Positions 22,033 through 33,188 of a stretch of 64,000 bases of DNA are shown one piece after another. The stretch is from assembly GCA_027604005.1 (NCBI GenBank), contig JADGJT010000053.1, positions 21,756 through 85,755 on the forward strand. Direction: 5' to 3'. The notes beneath the pieces were generated by a model, which ran no database searches, was not told the origin of the DNA, and worked only from the letters and a program-made list of their open reading frames with translations. The position numbers and the translations under genes were made by a program. Source of the stretch: Dinochytrium kinnereticum (taxonomy: Eukaryota > Chytridiomycota > Chytridiomycetes > Chytridiales > Chytridiaceae). Position 1 is the stretch's first letter; every line of letters starts with the position of its first letter.

Positions 22033-24574
22033 ATGCGTGAGTTCACTGGCGCACCTTATAAGGATGGGGCTGCATACATGAAGGAGAAGCGTGAAAAGCT
22101 GCAGATACAAAATTCCAATGTCGAAACGGATTCGCAGATATTGCAAGGTGTCTCACTCTACTTTGATGGCTACCTGGGTCCCGAAATGACCATGATCGAA
22201 TGGAGAGAGTTTTCGTTGCGGCATGGGGCCAAAGTGTACGACTGGCTCACTTCTTCCGTATCGCATATCATTGCCGAAAACATCACCGACAGAAAGTTTG
22301 ATTTGTGGAAGTTAAAAAAGGTCGTTAAACCTTCATGGCTGATTGGAAGTGTCAATGCTGGAAAGCTCCTTCCTTGGCATCATTACCAACTCGTAAACTA
22401 CAAGTCCCATCTTCAATCCGTTCTCCCTTTCTCTGATAATGAACGAGAAAAGAAAGGTCACGGAAAGGAATCTTCGCATAGTAACCTTGGATGGTTGGAT
22501 GAAGAAATACGACCAGTTGTGAACGAGTCAGAGGATTGGATGAAGAAGAATGTTTCAACCGCTCCAGGTTTTCTGGATAAGTACTACACAAGCTCAAGGT
22601 GGTTCATTTCATGTCACGAAGTTTAACTATCAAAAGGCTAAGCAAGATATCAAATTGGAAGCAAGAGCTTAGAGATTTCGTTGCGACATACAGGAAGGAC
22701 TCAAAGAAACCTCTGAGCATTAATCCTTCGCGAACGATATTTCATGTGGACATGGACTGCTTCTTCGCCTCAGTCGCAATACGTGACCGTCCGAACCTCC
22801 GCACGCGCCCAGTCGCAGTCTGCCACTCCGCTGGCGTTACATCAAAAGTGAGCACCTCAGAAATAGCCAGCTGTAATTATGTGGCGCGGAAGTTCGGGTG
22901 CAAAAATGGCATGTTATTAGGGAAAGCCCGAAGTCTATGCCCGGAACTTATTGTCGTGCCGTACGAGTTTGAGAAGTACGATGAATGTGCTAAAGCGCTT
23001 TACAAAATCCTCTTAGAGATGGCTGACAATGTTATGGCTATTTCTTGTGATGAGGCTTTTGCAGATGTTACCTCAAATATTGCAGAAAGAGGAGGGAAGG
23101 AGGAGGTGGAATTAGCGGAAAGAATAAGGGCATTGGTGCTAGAGGCAACAGGTTGCACTGCTTCTATCGGCATCGGTGATAACATGCTTCTGGCGCGGGT
23201 GGCAACTCACAAGGCGAAACCAGATGGCGTCTATCAGGTTTATCAGTCTGAAGCTGTAGCATATTTGTCGTCTATGCCTGTCAATGATCTTCCAGGTGTC
23301 GGCTACCATATGGTTTCTCAGCTGGAACTGCTCAGGATTCGTACCTGTGGAGATCTTCAAAAGTTATCTCTCTCGAAGTGCCAGGAAGAATTTGGTGATA
23401 TAAAAGGTAAGCTTAGGGAGTACTTTTTCGACAACGATTCCTTTAACTACAACTGGAGAAAAGGGTTAAAGCTCTGGGAGTTTTGCCGAGGAATTGACAA
23501 ACGACCTTTTTCCTCGAAAGCTCGGCAATCTGTTGGTAAGCTATATATATATATGTTTTGAGCTGACTCCCAAAAGGTGCTGAGGTAAATTGGGGCGTTC
23601 GATTTGAGTCTAGTGATCAAGTTGAAAGATTTTTCGAAGAGCTTGCGGGTGAAGTAGAAAGCCGATTGAAAAAAGCACGAGTTAAAGGGGGCCATATAAC
23701 GGTGAAGGCGAAGGAAAAGCTATACGACGGAGAGCCTTTCAAAATTCTTGGATGCGGATCATGTATAGATCATTCGAAAAGCAAGTCTTTACCAAATGCC
23801 GTTGATGACAGAGATTCGATCGCGTCGGTCGTACTTGATTTATACAAGACCTTCAATATAAAGCCCATTGATGTTCGGGGAGTTGGAATTCAAGTTACAA
23901 AGCTTCAAGATCACCTATCCTCGAATCCTCGGCAGCAAAGGCTATTATCGTCAACACATTTTCAGACTGCGCCTTTTCCCAAACCTGAAAGGGAGAGAGA
24001 TACCGAGTGGTCAATAGAAAGGCGGCAAGGATCATCTTCGCGCTCCCACTCCACGATGGCAATTATGCCGAATTCGATATCCGAGGTCGACCCTGACGTG
24101 TTCAGGTCTCTTCCGCCTGAGATACAAAAGGAGCTTCAAGCGTCACTTGCACAGACTGTGGTGCCTAAGTCACTCATATCACCGACAATTGAATCTTTGG
24201 TAGAGACAAGAGAGTTTCCTGAAATTCCTTGTTTGGGAGGATCAAGTCAGCCGTCTTCCATTCGGCATCTGCTACGGGAGTGGGTTTCGTCTTGCAACAA
24301 GCCGGGAAAGCTGGAAATTAGCGAGCTCCTCCGTTTTTTCGAATCACTCTTGTCGGCCTGGGAGTGCGATTCCGTCATATCATACGTTAGCCTTCTTCGC
24401 ACTGTTATTTCCTCCAGACTAGCAGGCTCTGAGTGGAAGATTTTCTATAATGAACTATCATTTTGGACGAAACGAAAACTTGAAAGATTATACGGAAAAC
24501 CAGTGAGGATGCCAAAGCACTTTATTCTGAAAGGAAAAGCGGCGGAATTTCCCAGTGACATTGAGGAGGAATAA
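22033..24574 (+). CDS. REV1: REV1 translesion DNA polymerase/deoxycytidyl transferase
   Basis: Y-family polymerase and scaffold for translesion synthesis. The BRCT domain includes [27 protein letters not shown] and [17 protein letters not shown] 38-nt intron (22599-22636) joins YYTSSR to [15 protein letters not shown]. The palm follows: [17 protein letters not shown], then [10 protein letters not shown], with the catalytic Asp and Asp-Glu. Next come the HhH region ([13 protein letters not shown]) and little finger, where an intron near 23537 joins SVG to [12 protein letters not shown] ubiquitin-binding motif ([16 protein letters not shown], about 24087-24135) and the C-terminal polymerase-interacting domain ([18 protein letters not shown]) follow. 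The first ATG in frame is 22033; a further upstream exon is possible. Confidence 0.93.
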
Positions 24575-24610
24575 AATAAAAATAACTTTTTACGCAGATG
24601 GAGTGATCCT

Positions 24611-26078
24611 TCAAACAGAAATCTGCGACAAAGCTATGTAAACATGCATATAAATTTAAGAAACATACCACTCTGCTGAGCTTCTGAATACGGTTCAACA
24701 AAATGTCACCCTGCTTAATGGTCGATTGGTATTGGGCATTCTTGGCATCAGGGCGGTTGGTCTCCACGATCCCGCCCACTTTGTCAATCACAGCATTTAA
24801 CCGGCCCGCGGCAATGAACCTCGACAAATCGCTAAATACATCTTAATTCACAAACCTCATCAATACATCTTACTGATCAATGAACTCTTCAGTGACGCCA
24901 AAAGAGTTGGCCATAGATTCGATTGCTAAGCTGCGATATGACTCAAGAAGTTGTGTATAAGCGATGATTCGCATCTCTCGCACATAGAAACGGTAATGAG
25001 GGTTCAAGATTCTGTCGAGTTTCAGCTGTTGCTCAATCGTTGCTGAAAATTGTTAAAAGAGTTCCGCCACTTGGAGAGTACCTAGAGATGCGAAAAACTG
25101 AGAATATTCGCACTTGTAAAGGGCGCTCACAAATTCGGGCAGAGCTGGAATCTCATTAATGACCTCGAGAATTTCAGGAGCATTGACAACCTGGAAATCA
25201 GGTTATGCGTTTATCAATAAAAAAGTTAACAAACCCTCTTTTTGAAGTCCGGTCTTTTCAGTGTGAGAGCGGCCGTTAAGACGGCGTATCTGACGAAGTC
25301 TTTGTAATCCATGAGCTCAGTAGATGTAAATGTTGCCAGAGTATCCAAGAGGAAGTCTACCGATCCCTTGAAGTCACGAATCGAGATCTTGTAGATACCC
25401 TCGTACACCTTTAGGCGGTTACGGCGGTCCCAATCTCCTCCCTCTTCAATCAAGCTGATAATCTCAGAGCTGTGGTTGTGGAACAGAAGGTAACTTACCT
25501 TCGGGCCTTCTCAATGTTCTTGCTGATAATATCATTGTCACTGAAGAAGAATCCAATTCGGATGTTGGCAAACACCATGTCAATTCGAGCTCCCAGAGGA
25601 CCAGTCTTTTCTAAAGCAACTCGGTAGGCAGTCAACGCCTTATCCTACGCGATCAATAAGGATTATTTAAAAAAGCTGCCGAGTAATTCCCAGTTTAAAC
25701 AACCTTCTCTCCAATCTTCGCAAGGTAATCCGCTTTGGCAATTAGCGCATCACTAATGTCAGTCTCCCCAAGGTTTGTTTCGGCATCATTTATCCGGTCC
25801 TCCAAGCGTTTGAGCTCTGCCTCGTTGGCCGCAGTTGCAGCAGCCAAGATGCTCTGGTCAACCTCAAGCTTTAACTCCTCCGCAATGTGCTTGTAGTAGG
25901 GGGCCATGCCTAAAGAGTCAGACGCGCGTTCGCTCTACAATCACTTACTGTCAGCGCGGATGCCCTCAATTAGGGAGGCCTTTGTCGCGGCATGCAGTTC
26001 GAAAGGCCCTGAGTGCAAGATAAACCTGTACTGGGCCAGTGCCAGGTTGGGGATGCGAGGAAGGCTTTGATCCGACAT
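24611..26078 (-). CDS. RPN7: 26S proteasome regulatory subunit Rpn7/PSMD6
   Basis: PCI-domain lid subunit of the 26S proteasome. The start [19 protein letters not shown] matches the PSMD6 N-terminus. Exons then give [17 protein letters not shown], the helical repeats [20 protein letters not shown] and [40 protein letters not shown], and the PCI domain ([40 protein letters not shown]). The final exon is only a few codons, ISV, reached by a GTATGT...CGCAG intron, stopping at 24611-24613. Length is normal. It is divergent from the FAM161-like gene, 82 bp between starts. Confidence 0.95.
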
Positions 26079-26160
26079 GGTCTGAGGAGGTGACTGAGAA
26101 TTCGAAAATTCTTTGATTTCAGAATTTTTTGGTTTCAGGTGTTGACAAGTCCAAATCGTC

Positions 26161-28572
26161 ATGGCAACCTCGACCTCGTTGGAGATCAAAGGCATCCCAT
26201 GCCTGCGTCCCAGACAATCTGCGTCGAGGAGCCCGCAGACATCGCAGGGATATCGAGAGGAAGAAGAATCTGCATCGTATGAGGGAATCATACCGCTAGT
26301 GCACGAGTCGCATGCAGGCAGCATTCAAGGTGATGATGGGGAAGAGACATTGTCGCGTACGGATGTCCAGTTAGAGAACGCCATCAAGGAACTGGATAAC
26401 CTGTCTCTGAGGCAAATTGAGATGGAACTAGAGCGGCATTCTTACGAAATGAAGTCTTCGCTGTCTAGTAATCTTCTGGGCTCCCGAAGCGCATATCTTC
26501 AGGAACAGCTTACTGAACAGCTGGAGCGACAACAGTTAAACATAGCACCCCATGCATATCAATGGAATGAACAGCCATGGGTATTGGGAAATTCGCGCCA
26601 ACATAACTGGATAGGAGATCCTGCATATGGATCGTCATCTACATTGGAGAATGAACTATGGTCGACTCTGCGGCATGGAGAAGCGCGGCAGTTTCCACTC
26701 GAACGTCCAGAAGTTTCCAGCGAGCTCTTTAATAATCTTTACCGAGCTATATCTCTCGATAGAAATCCCACTCATCTTGAGCAATCCGGCATTTGGTGTT
26801 ATGGATCCTCATCGTACTTTGATCAATACTCATGGGAGCGAGATAAGGTAAGAATATTCGCCGAATGGGCTAACAGCTTTAAGGATGATTCAGAGTTCTA
26901 TGAGGCAGAAATTGCTAGTAGACACGAGCTAGATCAGTGTCAGACCAGGTATACATTAGTAGGTTCTTGTATAAGCTAATCATAGACCTCGGACAAGTTT
27001 AGGACTACCAGGATATAACGGCCAGCAAAGATCAAGGGGGGCAGAGATTTCCAACATTACAGATGATGACAGTGATACGGGAGGTGTGCATTCAATTATC
27101 TTTTTATATCTTACAAGATGTAGACACTCTATATTCAAGGTCGCATGCAACGACTCCGCCTCAAACTCCAAATCGACACAGATCAAGGTCGCTCGATCAT
27201 GCAAGTAATTTAAGGACAGTAGCTGCTAGAACAAACAGAGAGAGGGTAGATAGTAGAATGTCTGTCCAAAGCGCAGCCACCCCTAGGCACATGGAGATAT
27301 TCCCTCAGTTCCGAGCAACACCTGTCCCGGCCTCGTCTTTATTGCCACGGTAACTTATATTTTATTACTATCCTGGATCTTATTAGTTAGATACAATGAC
27401 ATTATGCGCCGCATGAGTACTCGAAGTGCAGAGGCACGCTCTGCCAGAATACTTGCTTTAAATGCTTCAAAAAGGCCATTTAGTTTCTGCGATAACCCTT
27501 CAAGAAGCTCGCCGTGTGGCTGCAAAGTATGCTTTACTTTTTGGTGGTGTAATTCACTTCTAAAATTCTATATAGTCACATGTCACGAAAGCGCTACAAG
27601 ACGCGTTTTCATCCATTTCATCAGCAAAGAAAGCGCGATCTAGATCTCTGCCGCGTCTTCCATCAGAAAGATTGATAAATGATGCTCTTGATGCTGGCCA
27701 AAAAAGGCGCCGCAGAATTATGGGTTAGTAAAAATCCTTCGGCCTTCACTGATAGGTTATAGAAAATGAAGCAAGAGCAGGTTTGACGAAACATCATTCA
27801 TTTCGGCCCACCATCAACTCGAAAATTCCAAACTATGACCAACTATATGATGATTTTCAGAAAAAACAAAAAACAAAAAGAGATAGCCCGAAAACGACAC
27901 AGTTAATGATTAGATTAAAATACTTACTGATAAAAATAGTGTTCAGCCGTTTGATGGAGTTGAAAGGCATCTTTCGGAATTTCTTGAACGTAAAGCACGA
28001 CGACAGCAAAGGCAACAAGAAAGGGAAGAACGAAAGAAGCCCCAGAGACAACGCAATCTTGCAATAGAAAATTCGACTGAGGTAAGCAGTGGCTGAAAAA
28101 CAATATCGGAATTCCTTATTGTAAGTTACTAAGCAATTCTTTCAGCCTCCTATCCCTAGAGGAACACGCTCTACGGAACTTCGGAACTCTCAACGATTAA
28201 TATTGGTACGAAAAAAGGTAGAAGCCCAAATTCGGGAGCAGAGGCTCATAGATGAACGAGAACAACGTCTTCGAGTATGAAGAAACCAACAACCTTTATT
28301 AATCTACTTTATAGAGGGTGGCTAGTTTTGTTCAGAGCCGACTTCGAGAACATAATCCGGAGAAAAAAGACGAGCGCTTTCGATCAATGGGATCGATAGC
28401 CTCAATAGAATCTGTTCGAGAAAAAGAAATTGCTTACCAGAAAGAGCTTAAAAGAATTCGCAGCAAACTCGCGAATCGACTATGTCTTTTTGAGCAATCA
28501 TTTGTCCAGAACGCAAAGCACAAGGCAAAGGCAGAGTACGCCAAAATAATGAGGGATGTTCATAATGTTTGA
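26161..28572 (+). CDS. FAM161-like centriolar/ciliary microtubule protein
   Basis: Seven or more exons. The N-terminal exon is acidic and coiled-coil prone (RTDVQLENAIKELDNLSLRQ). Downstream exons contain the block FRPTINSKIPNYDQLYDDFQ followed by KTT, PFDGVE and SEFLERKARRQQRQQE. This matches the UPF0564/FAM161 pattern (F.A/P..P..D.LH..FQ then PF and a basic helix). The last exon is a basic coiled coil, SVREKEIAYQKELKRIRSK. FAM161A lines the centriole inner scaffold and connecting cilium in animals; transfer of that role is inference. Exon borders between 27000 and 28300 are approximate. Its stop faces the SNAPC4-like stop 54 bp away. Confidence 0.62.
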
Positions 28573-28626
28573 TTCAGGCGTCACAGAACTGCAAAACTGT
28601 ACATAATACATTCTCTATTTGTTTGC

Positions 28627-30297
28627 TTATTGTGTTCTTTTGCATAATTTTAGCCATGCACGTTGACACTGTAAACGTCAGTACCGAATAAATATACATC
28701 ATACCATCTTTGGTGTTCTGGTGTCCATTCCCCGCGCAATTACCGACCACGATGTGCCATGCTCCTCGACTAATGACTTTAATCTCTCGTACTCCTGAGC
28801 ATTTCCTTAAGGATAGAGCTGCTTATCATCTAAGTACCTCGTTCGAAAATGCGCCCCTTTGTATATCTGGATTGAGAACATTTTCGAATCTTTCTCGACA
28901 TTGAACATCTGTTCTGTGCGGAATATCCTGGGAGACCGCACTCCAGTTACCGCGGCCATGCCGTGAAACAGACTCACGTAGTTTCTAAAAGCACCCAATC
29001 GCAAGTAAATAAGAAGAATAGGCAAAGACTAGCAAACGAAGTAGAAAACAAAGAAGTCCAATAGAGTGAGGGACCTTGTCTTCTGATGGTGTCCACCTTC
29101 CCTTTTTAATTCCGGCTTTAGCTGTCTGCCTCCATCTATAAAGGCATTGTCTTGCCGAACGACCTTCAAAGTATGCCGCAACTATTCTTAAGTTAGTTAA
29201 CATGAGAGGTTATCTGATCCCACCTATTTTCCAATTGGTTCCATGTTTTTCCACCATGGCCCGCAAAAATGAATCTTCCTGAAACGTCCAGTCTCTTCAG
29301 AGATAAAAATAAGCTAGGAACAACCTTTGGATCACCTACCTTGTAGAAGGCGGGTTGCAAAACCTCTGATACATCCGAAAGCAGTCACAAGCCACGCGAC
29401 CTGTCTATATCTATGATAAGATACTTCATGTGACTTTACTGACCCCTAATTCTTCAGCTATTTCAATCCAATCTTTCAGTTCACGGGATTCAACAATTGC
29501 CTTCAACTTTTCCAGTTCTTGCTTCGAGAAAGGCTTCTTATTAATCCAGGGGTGCTGATTACAAGTCCACTGGATTTTGCAATCCATCGCACTTCGATAC
29601 GGTAATTGTCTAGCAACGGAGTCCCAATTAATTCCTTCTACATTGACTAATAATTCACGCTCCGTCATTTGTGATATATCCCGAGAGCCACTTTGGGAGC
29701 TAAGGTGATTCAGTGATATTAGAGTGAATGATCATTGTTTACAGTATTCGCATATTTTGCCGCCTAATCTCCCTTTCTAATAGCTTTTGTTCAGGGTTAT
29801 GGACTAAAATTTAGATAGCTATTTAGATGGCACTTACAGTTTGATTTCCGATGCAGGTATTTAACTTTTTTCTGGTAGACGTCTACATCCCTGATAGGAT
29901 CATCAGGGACCTACAGAAAACGTCAACTCAATCTCTAACAAGCCTTCATACGTTTCCATCCTCATCGCAAAAGTAGGTCGGCTGCTGGAAAAAATAACGA
30001 TGGGAAGTTTTCTTTGAGATCTTGATCGCTTCAGCAAGCCTTGTCTACCACAGTTTAGACGATAGCCAGTGTCATCAATGCACTAACCTGTGCAGCACTG
30101 TTTTCTTTCAAATTTTTATCCACCATGCGCAGCAGACTGCGTAGGTGGTCCTGGAGACTTGCATTTGATACCAATGCCTCTGAAATATCGTTTTGCATGG
30201 CGCAAGAAGCATCAGGAGCTTGGTCGGACCTGAGGAACCCCCCCATGAATAGAAGGTCATTCCTTTCCTCCGAATCGCTTTCATTGTCAATCATCAT
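28627..30297 (-). CDS. SNAPC4: SNAPC4-like Myb-repeat snRNA promoter-binding factor
   Basis: Nuclear DNA-binding subunit of the snRNA-activating complex (SNAPc), with several Myb repeats. The N-terminus is SEALVSNASLQDHLRSLL. The Myb repeats include NWDSVARQLPYRSAMDCKIQW, DWIEIAEELG, VAAYFEGRSARQCLYRWRQ, KGRWTPSEDK and HGRGNWSAVSQDIPHRTD, followed by CRERFENVLNPD. A 43-nt intron joins FSNE to EYERLKSLVEEHGTSWS. A last intron gives RTPKM-CQRAWLKLCKRTQ with the stop at 28627-28629. The RIVAAYFEGR / LYRWR / KKGRW order is characteristic of SNAPC4 and unlike R2R3 Myb factors. Its ATG (30295-30297) overlaps the stop of TTC4. Confidence 0.82.
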
Positions 30298-31579
30298 TTT
30301 ATTTTTATTGCATCTTTGATGGAGAATGTTGACTTGGTCGATACAAGCAAAAATGTGGCAATTCCATCTACAAGGCGGAAACTTTTATGCTTCATTGCCT
30401 CCAAAAGCGGCAAGTTCTTGTCTACCTGGTATATCCTTGGCTTTCCAGCCAGTGACTTGTCGAGGTCCATTCTGGTTTCAAAGTAGACAGTTATGCTTGA
30501 TGGGTCATAGTGATGCTTTTCGTCCCAAGGTGGTCTATCGGATTCCGAGAACATCATCTCAATATGATCCTGAAAAGTGTCTTCTTCGTGAAATTGAGAA
30601 ATCATATCCGATTGCTCGAATTCAGGATATAGAAACAGAACTGGAACTGTAAGGCCACCATCCTCAGAACTCATCTGGGGAATGTAGCCAGAGAGATATT
30701 CCGTTCCAAGCTTAGCCTGCCCGGGTAAAGTGAGACTTCTTTTTCCGCGAGATTCAGCCGTTGATAATATCGTCACGATATTTCGTTCCTAGTTAGAATC
30801 AGCAAAATGTTTTCAAAGCACCGCCTAATAACCTTCAGCGCAGCGACGATCTTCTCCTCAAATTCCACCTTGAGCTGCTCGGATAGTTTTGCCTTTTGTT
30901 CCTTTTGAGCTATTTGAGTCAATTTATCCTGAATGCGCTTTTTTTCTATCTTCATCGAAGCGTTCTGCGGATCTGCCTGAATGACTTTAGAATATGCTGA
31001 AAGAAATACGTAACTATTAAACCGTATTCACAGCAATCAAGAGCTTCCTCAAATCGATCAAGTGCAAACAAAGCCTTGATTGAACGATAATAAGCCTTTA
31101 CATTTCTTGGATTTATCTTGATGGCTTCAGCGCAGTCATTTATCGCTTTTCGAAAGTTGCCTGCATGGAATTTAATTGCATTAGACAAAATGCGGCAAAG
31201 CTCAAAGAATACCCAGCTCCAAATTGACAGCTGCCCGGTTTGAATGAAGAACTGATTTTAAATCCTGATCATCCGGTGCAGCAGCTATTCCCTTTGAGTA
31301 ATATTCAATGGCGTTCCGGTAATATTTGGGACCATCCTTGAAGCAGTCGTTTCCTTGTTCCTTAAAGTTTAAAGCAATCTCTACCACTGTGTTAGCTCTG
31401 GGTTAATACAACCGTTGACAAGTACCATCAGGTGTCCCATCATAAACCAAAGATTGGAGTGCAGCAAGAGTATCGTTATCTTCGCCAAATGAAGAATCTA
31501 GATGAGACATGAACAGCGGAGTCGACTCCAGGACCTTGAACAGCTCGACCACATCCTTTGGAGCAGGATTATTTTGCAT
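30294..31579 (-). CDS. CNS1: TTC4/Cns1-type Hsp90-Hsp70 co-chaperone
   Basis: TPR co-chaperone; yeast Cns1 is essential and supports translation-factor folding with Hsp90. The start MQNNPAPKDVVELFKVLEST leads into three TPRs: LNFKEQGNDCFKDGPKYYRN, AVNLELG-NFRKAINDCAEAI and YYRSIKALFALDRFEEALDC. A charged coiled coil (KIEKKRIQDKLTQIAQKEQK) and the C-terminal wheel domain follow (VPVLFLYPEFEQSDMI, DDPPWD-like PPWDEKHHYDP, YFETRMDLDKSL, PRIYQVDKNLPL). Domain order and length are those of TTC4. It ends in TGA at 30294-30296, overlapping the next start. Its own start is 63 bp from the divergent aminotransferase ATG. Confidence 0.9.
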
Positions 31580-31642
31580 GGCTCGGGTCTTTTTCTTTTA
31601 TTGATCAGTGACACAAGACTTCCTTAAGCTACTGAAATCATT

Positions 31643-33125
31643 ATGGCACAGCAGCAGGATTATTCTATGGGTGAAAAAACACTTTTTCCAACAGGTATGC
31701 GCGAATGGCGACTCTGCTTGAACTAATTCCTCACTTCAGATGACCCAGACTTCATATCCTTTGAGTTTGGAGCTCCTGGAAGAGATCTTCTGCCTGTCCA
31801 GATTTGGAAGGATTCATTTGCAAACTGGTTGCAAGACGATCCAACAAGTTACTTGCAATATGGTCCATGTCTGGGTAATTAGCCTTGCTGCATTGTGTTG
31901 TCATGTATGCTAAAAGCAGCTCTAGGTGATGTGAGGTATCGCGTAGAGGTGAATGAATTCAAGTCTACTGTTACTTAACGATCGTTTTAGCTTGCAAAGT
32001 TCTTGTCCAGGCATTATCAATCAGAGGTGAAGCATGAGAGCATCTCTTTGACAAACGGTGCATCCCAGTCATTTTCCAAGTGCGTGGGAACCTCATTTTT
32101 ATATCGCCACTGACTTCTTCAGCATTATATCACTCTTTACGATCCCAAATGTCACTCAGGTCATCATAGAGAATCCAACATATTTCCTCGCCATTCGAGT
32201 TTTAGAGGACCACGGTATCGATCGAAAGAGTACTTGGAAAATACCTGTGGATGAGAACGGCCTTCTTGTGGACGAACTCAAAAAAGTTTTAGAGCAGAAC
32301 CCTTCCCCGAAGCTTCCACCTCCGATCAAAGACGAGAAACGATTTCCTTACCTTCTCTTCTTAGTCCCCACATTTTCGAACCCGAGTGGGACAACTCTTT
32401 CGCACGAGCGCAGGGAGGCATTGGTGAAACTCGCTCGCCAGCACGATATATTGGTTGTTTGTGATGATGTGTATCAGCTATTACCTTTCGGTAATAATCT
32501 GCCCCCGCAGCGGGTCTACCATTTCGATCGTGGCTCCACTTTCGGAAATGTGATTTCGAACCAATCCTTTTCCAAAATACTGGCACCTGGATCTCGCCTC
32601 GGATGGATAGAGGCGGGCCCGGGGATCATTAACCAGTACGAGAAGAGCGGCCTGATGTATTCTGGCGGTTCTCCAAATCATTTCTTTTCGGGAATGGCCA
32701 CAAGTGCCCTAAAGCTTGGTCTTTTGGATAGCCATTTGGCATTCTTACGTGGCATATACCAACAGAGAATGGAGATAATGTGCAATTTCTTGAGAACGCA
32801 AATGGTTTGTCCTTCCAACCTCATTAGGCCTAACCCTTTTCAGCCCTCGTCGCTGAGGTTTAGCGAGCCAAAAGGTGGCTTTTTTATTTGGGTTGAGCTT
32901 CCGAAACATGTGAACACAACTGAATTGCTTGCCGCCATCAAAGGTGGCAAAGAATACGGAGGAATGCCAATTCCTAAACAAAAGGTTTCTTTCGCCCCTG
33001 GCAATGCCTTCTCTAGTGATGGCAATCATGGCAATTTTATGCGGTTGACGTATTCTTTTTACGAGCCAAAAGACCTAGTAATGGGGTTAGAGCGACTAAA
33101 AACAGTCCTTGAGATGATTCTATAA
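31643..33125 (+). CDS. PLP-dependent class I/II aminotransferase (2-aminoadipate/aromatic type)
   Basis: Fold-type I aminotransferase. Small 5' exons (MAQQQDYSMGEKTLFPT, DDPDFISFEFGAPGRDLLPV, YLQYGPCLG, DVRYRVELAKFLSRHY, SISLTNGASQS) lead into a long exon. The cofactor motifs are VPTFSNPSGTTLS (substrate-domain NPSG), VVCDDVYQLL (Asp to the pyridine N), SFSKILAPGSRLGW (Schiff-base Lys) and GGFFIWVELP. It resembles the yeast YER152C/2-aminoadipate aminotransferase group, but substrate cannot be decided. The last codons and stop lie inside a 43-nt-period direct repeat (33107-33186). Confidence 0.85.
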
Positions 33126-33186
33126 CAATATGTGTTCTTAAAATTAATTCCTTGAGATGATTCTATAACAATATATGTTCTTAAAA
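33107..33186. repeat. Direct tandem repeat at the aminotransferase stop
   Basis: Two 37-nt copies, 33107-33143 and 33150-33186, differ at one base (TGTGTTC versus TATGTTC) and are separated by 6 nt. Copy 1 contains the last codons and stop of the aminotransferase. Copy 2 runs to within 2 nt of the convergent PP2C stop. This looks like a recent local duplication. Confidence 0.9.
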
Positions 33187-33188
33187 CT

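Noticed and set aside
28790..28850. Apparent frame break in the fourth Myb repeat of SNAPC4
   Set aside because: A 43-nt intron (GTACTT...GCTCAG) joins FSNE to EYERLKS in frame.
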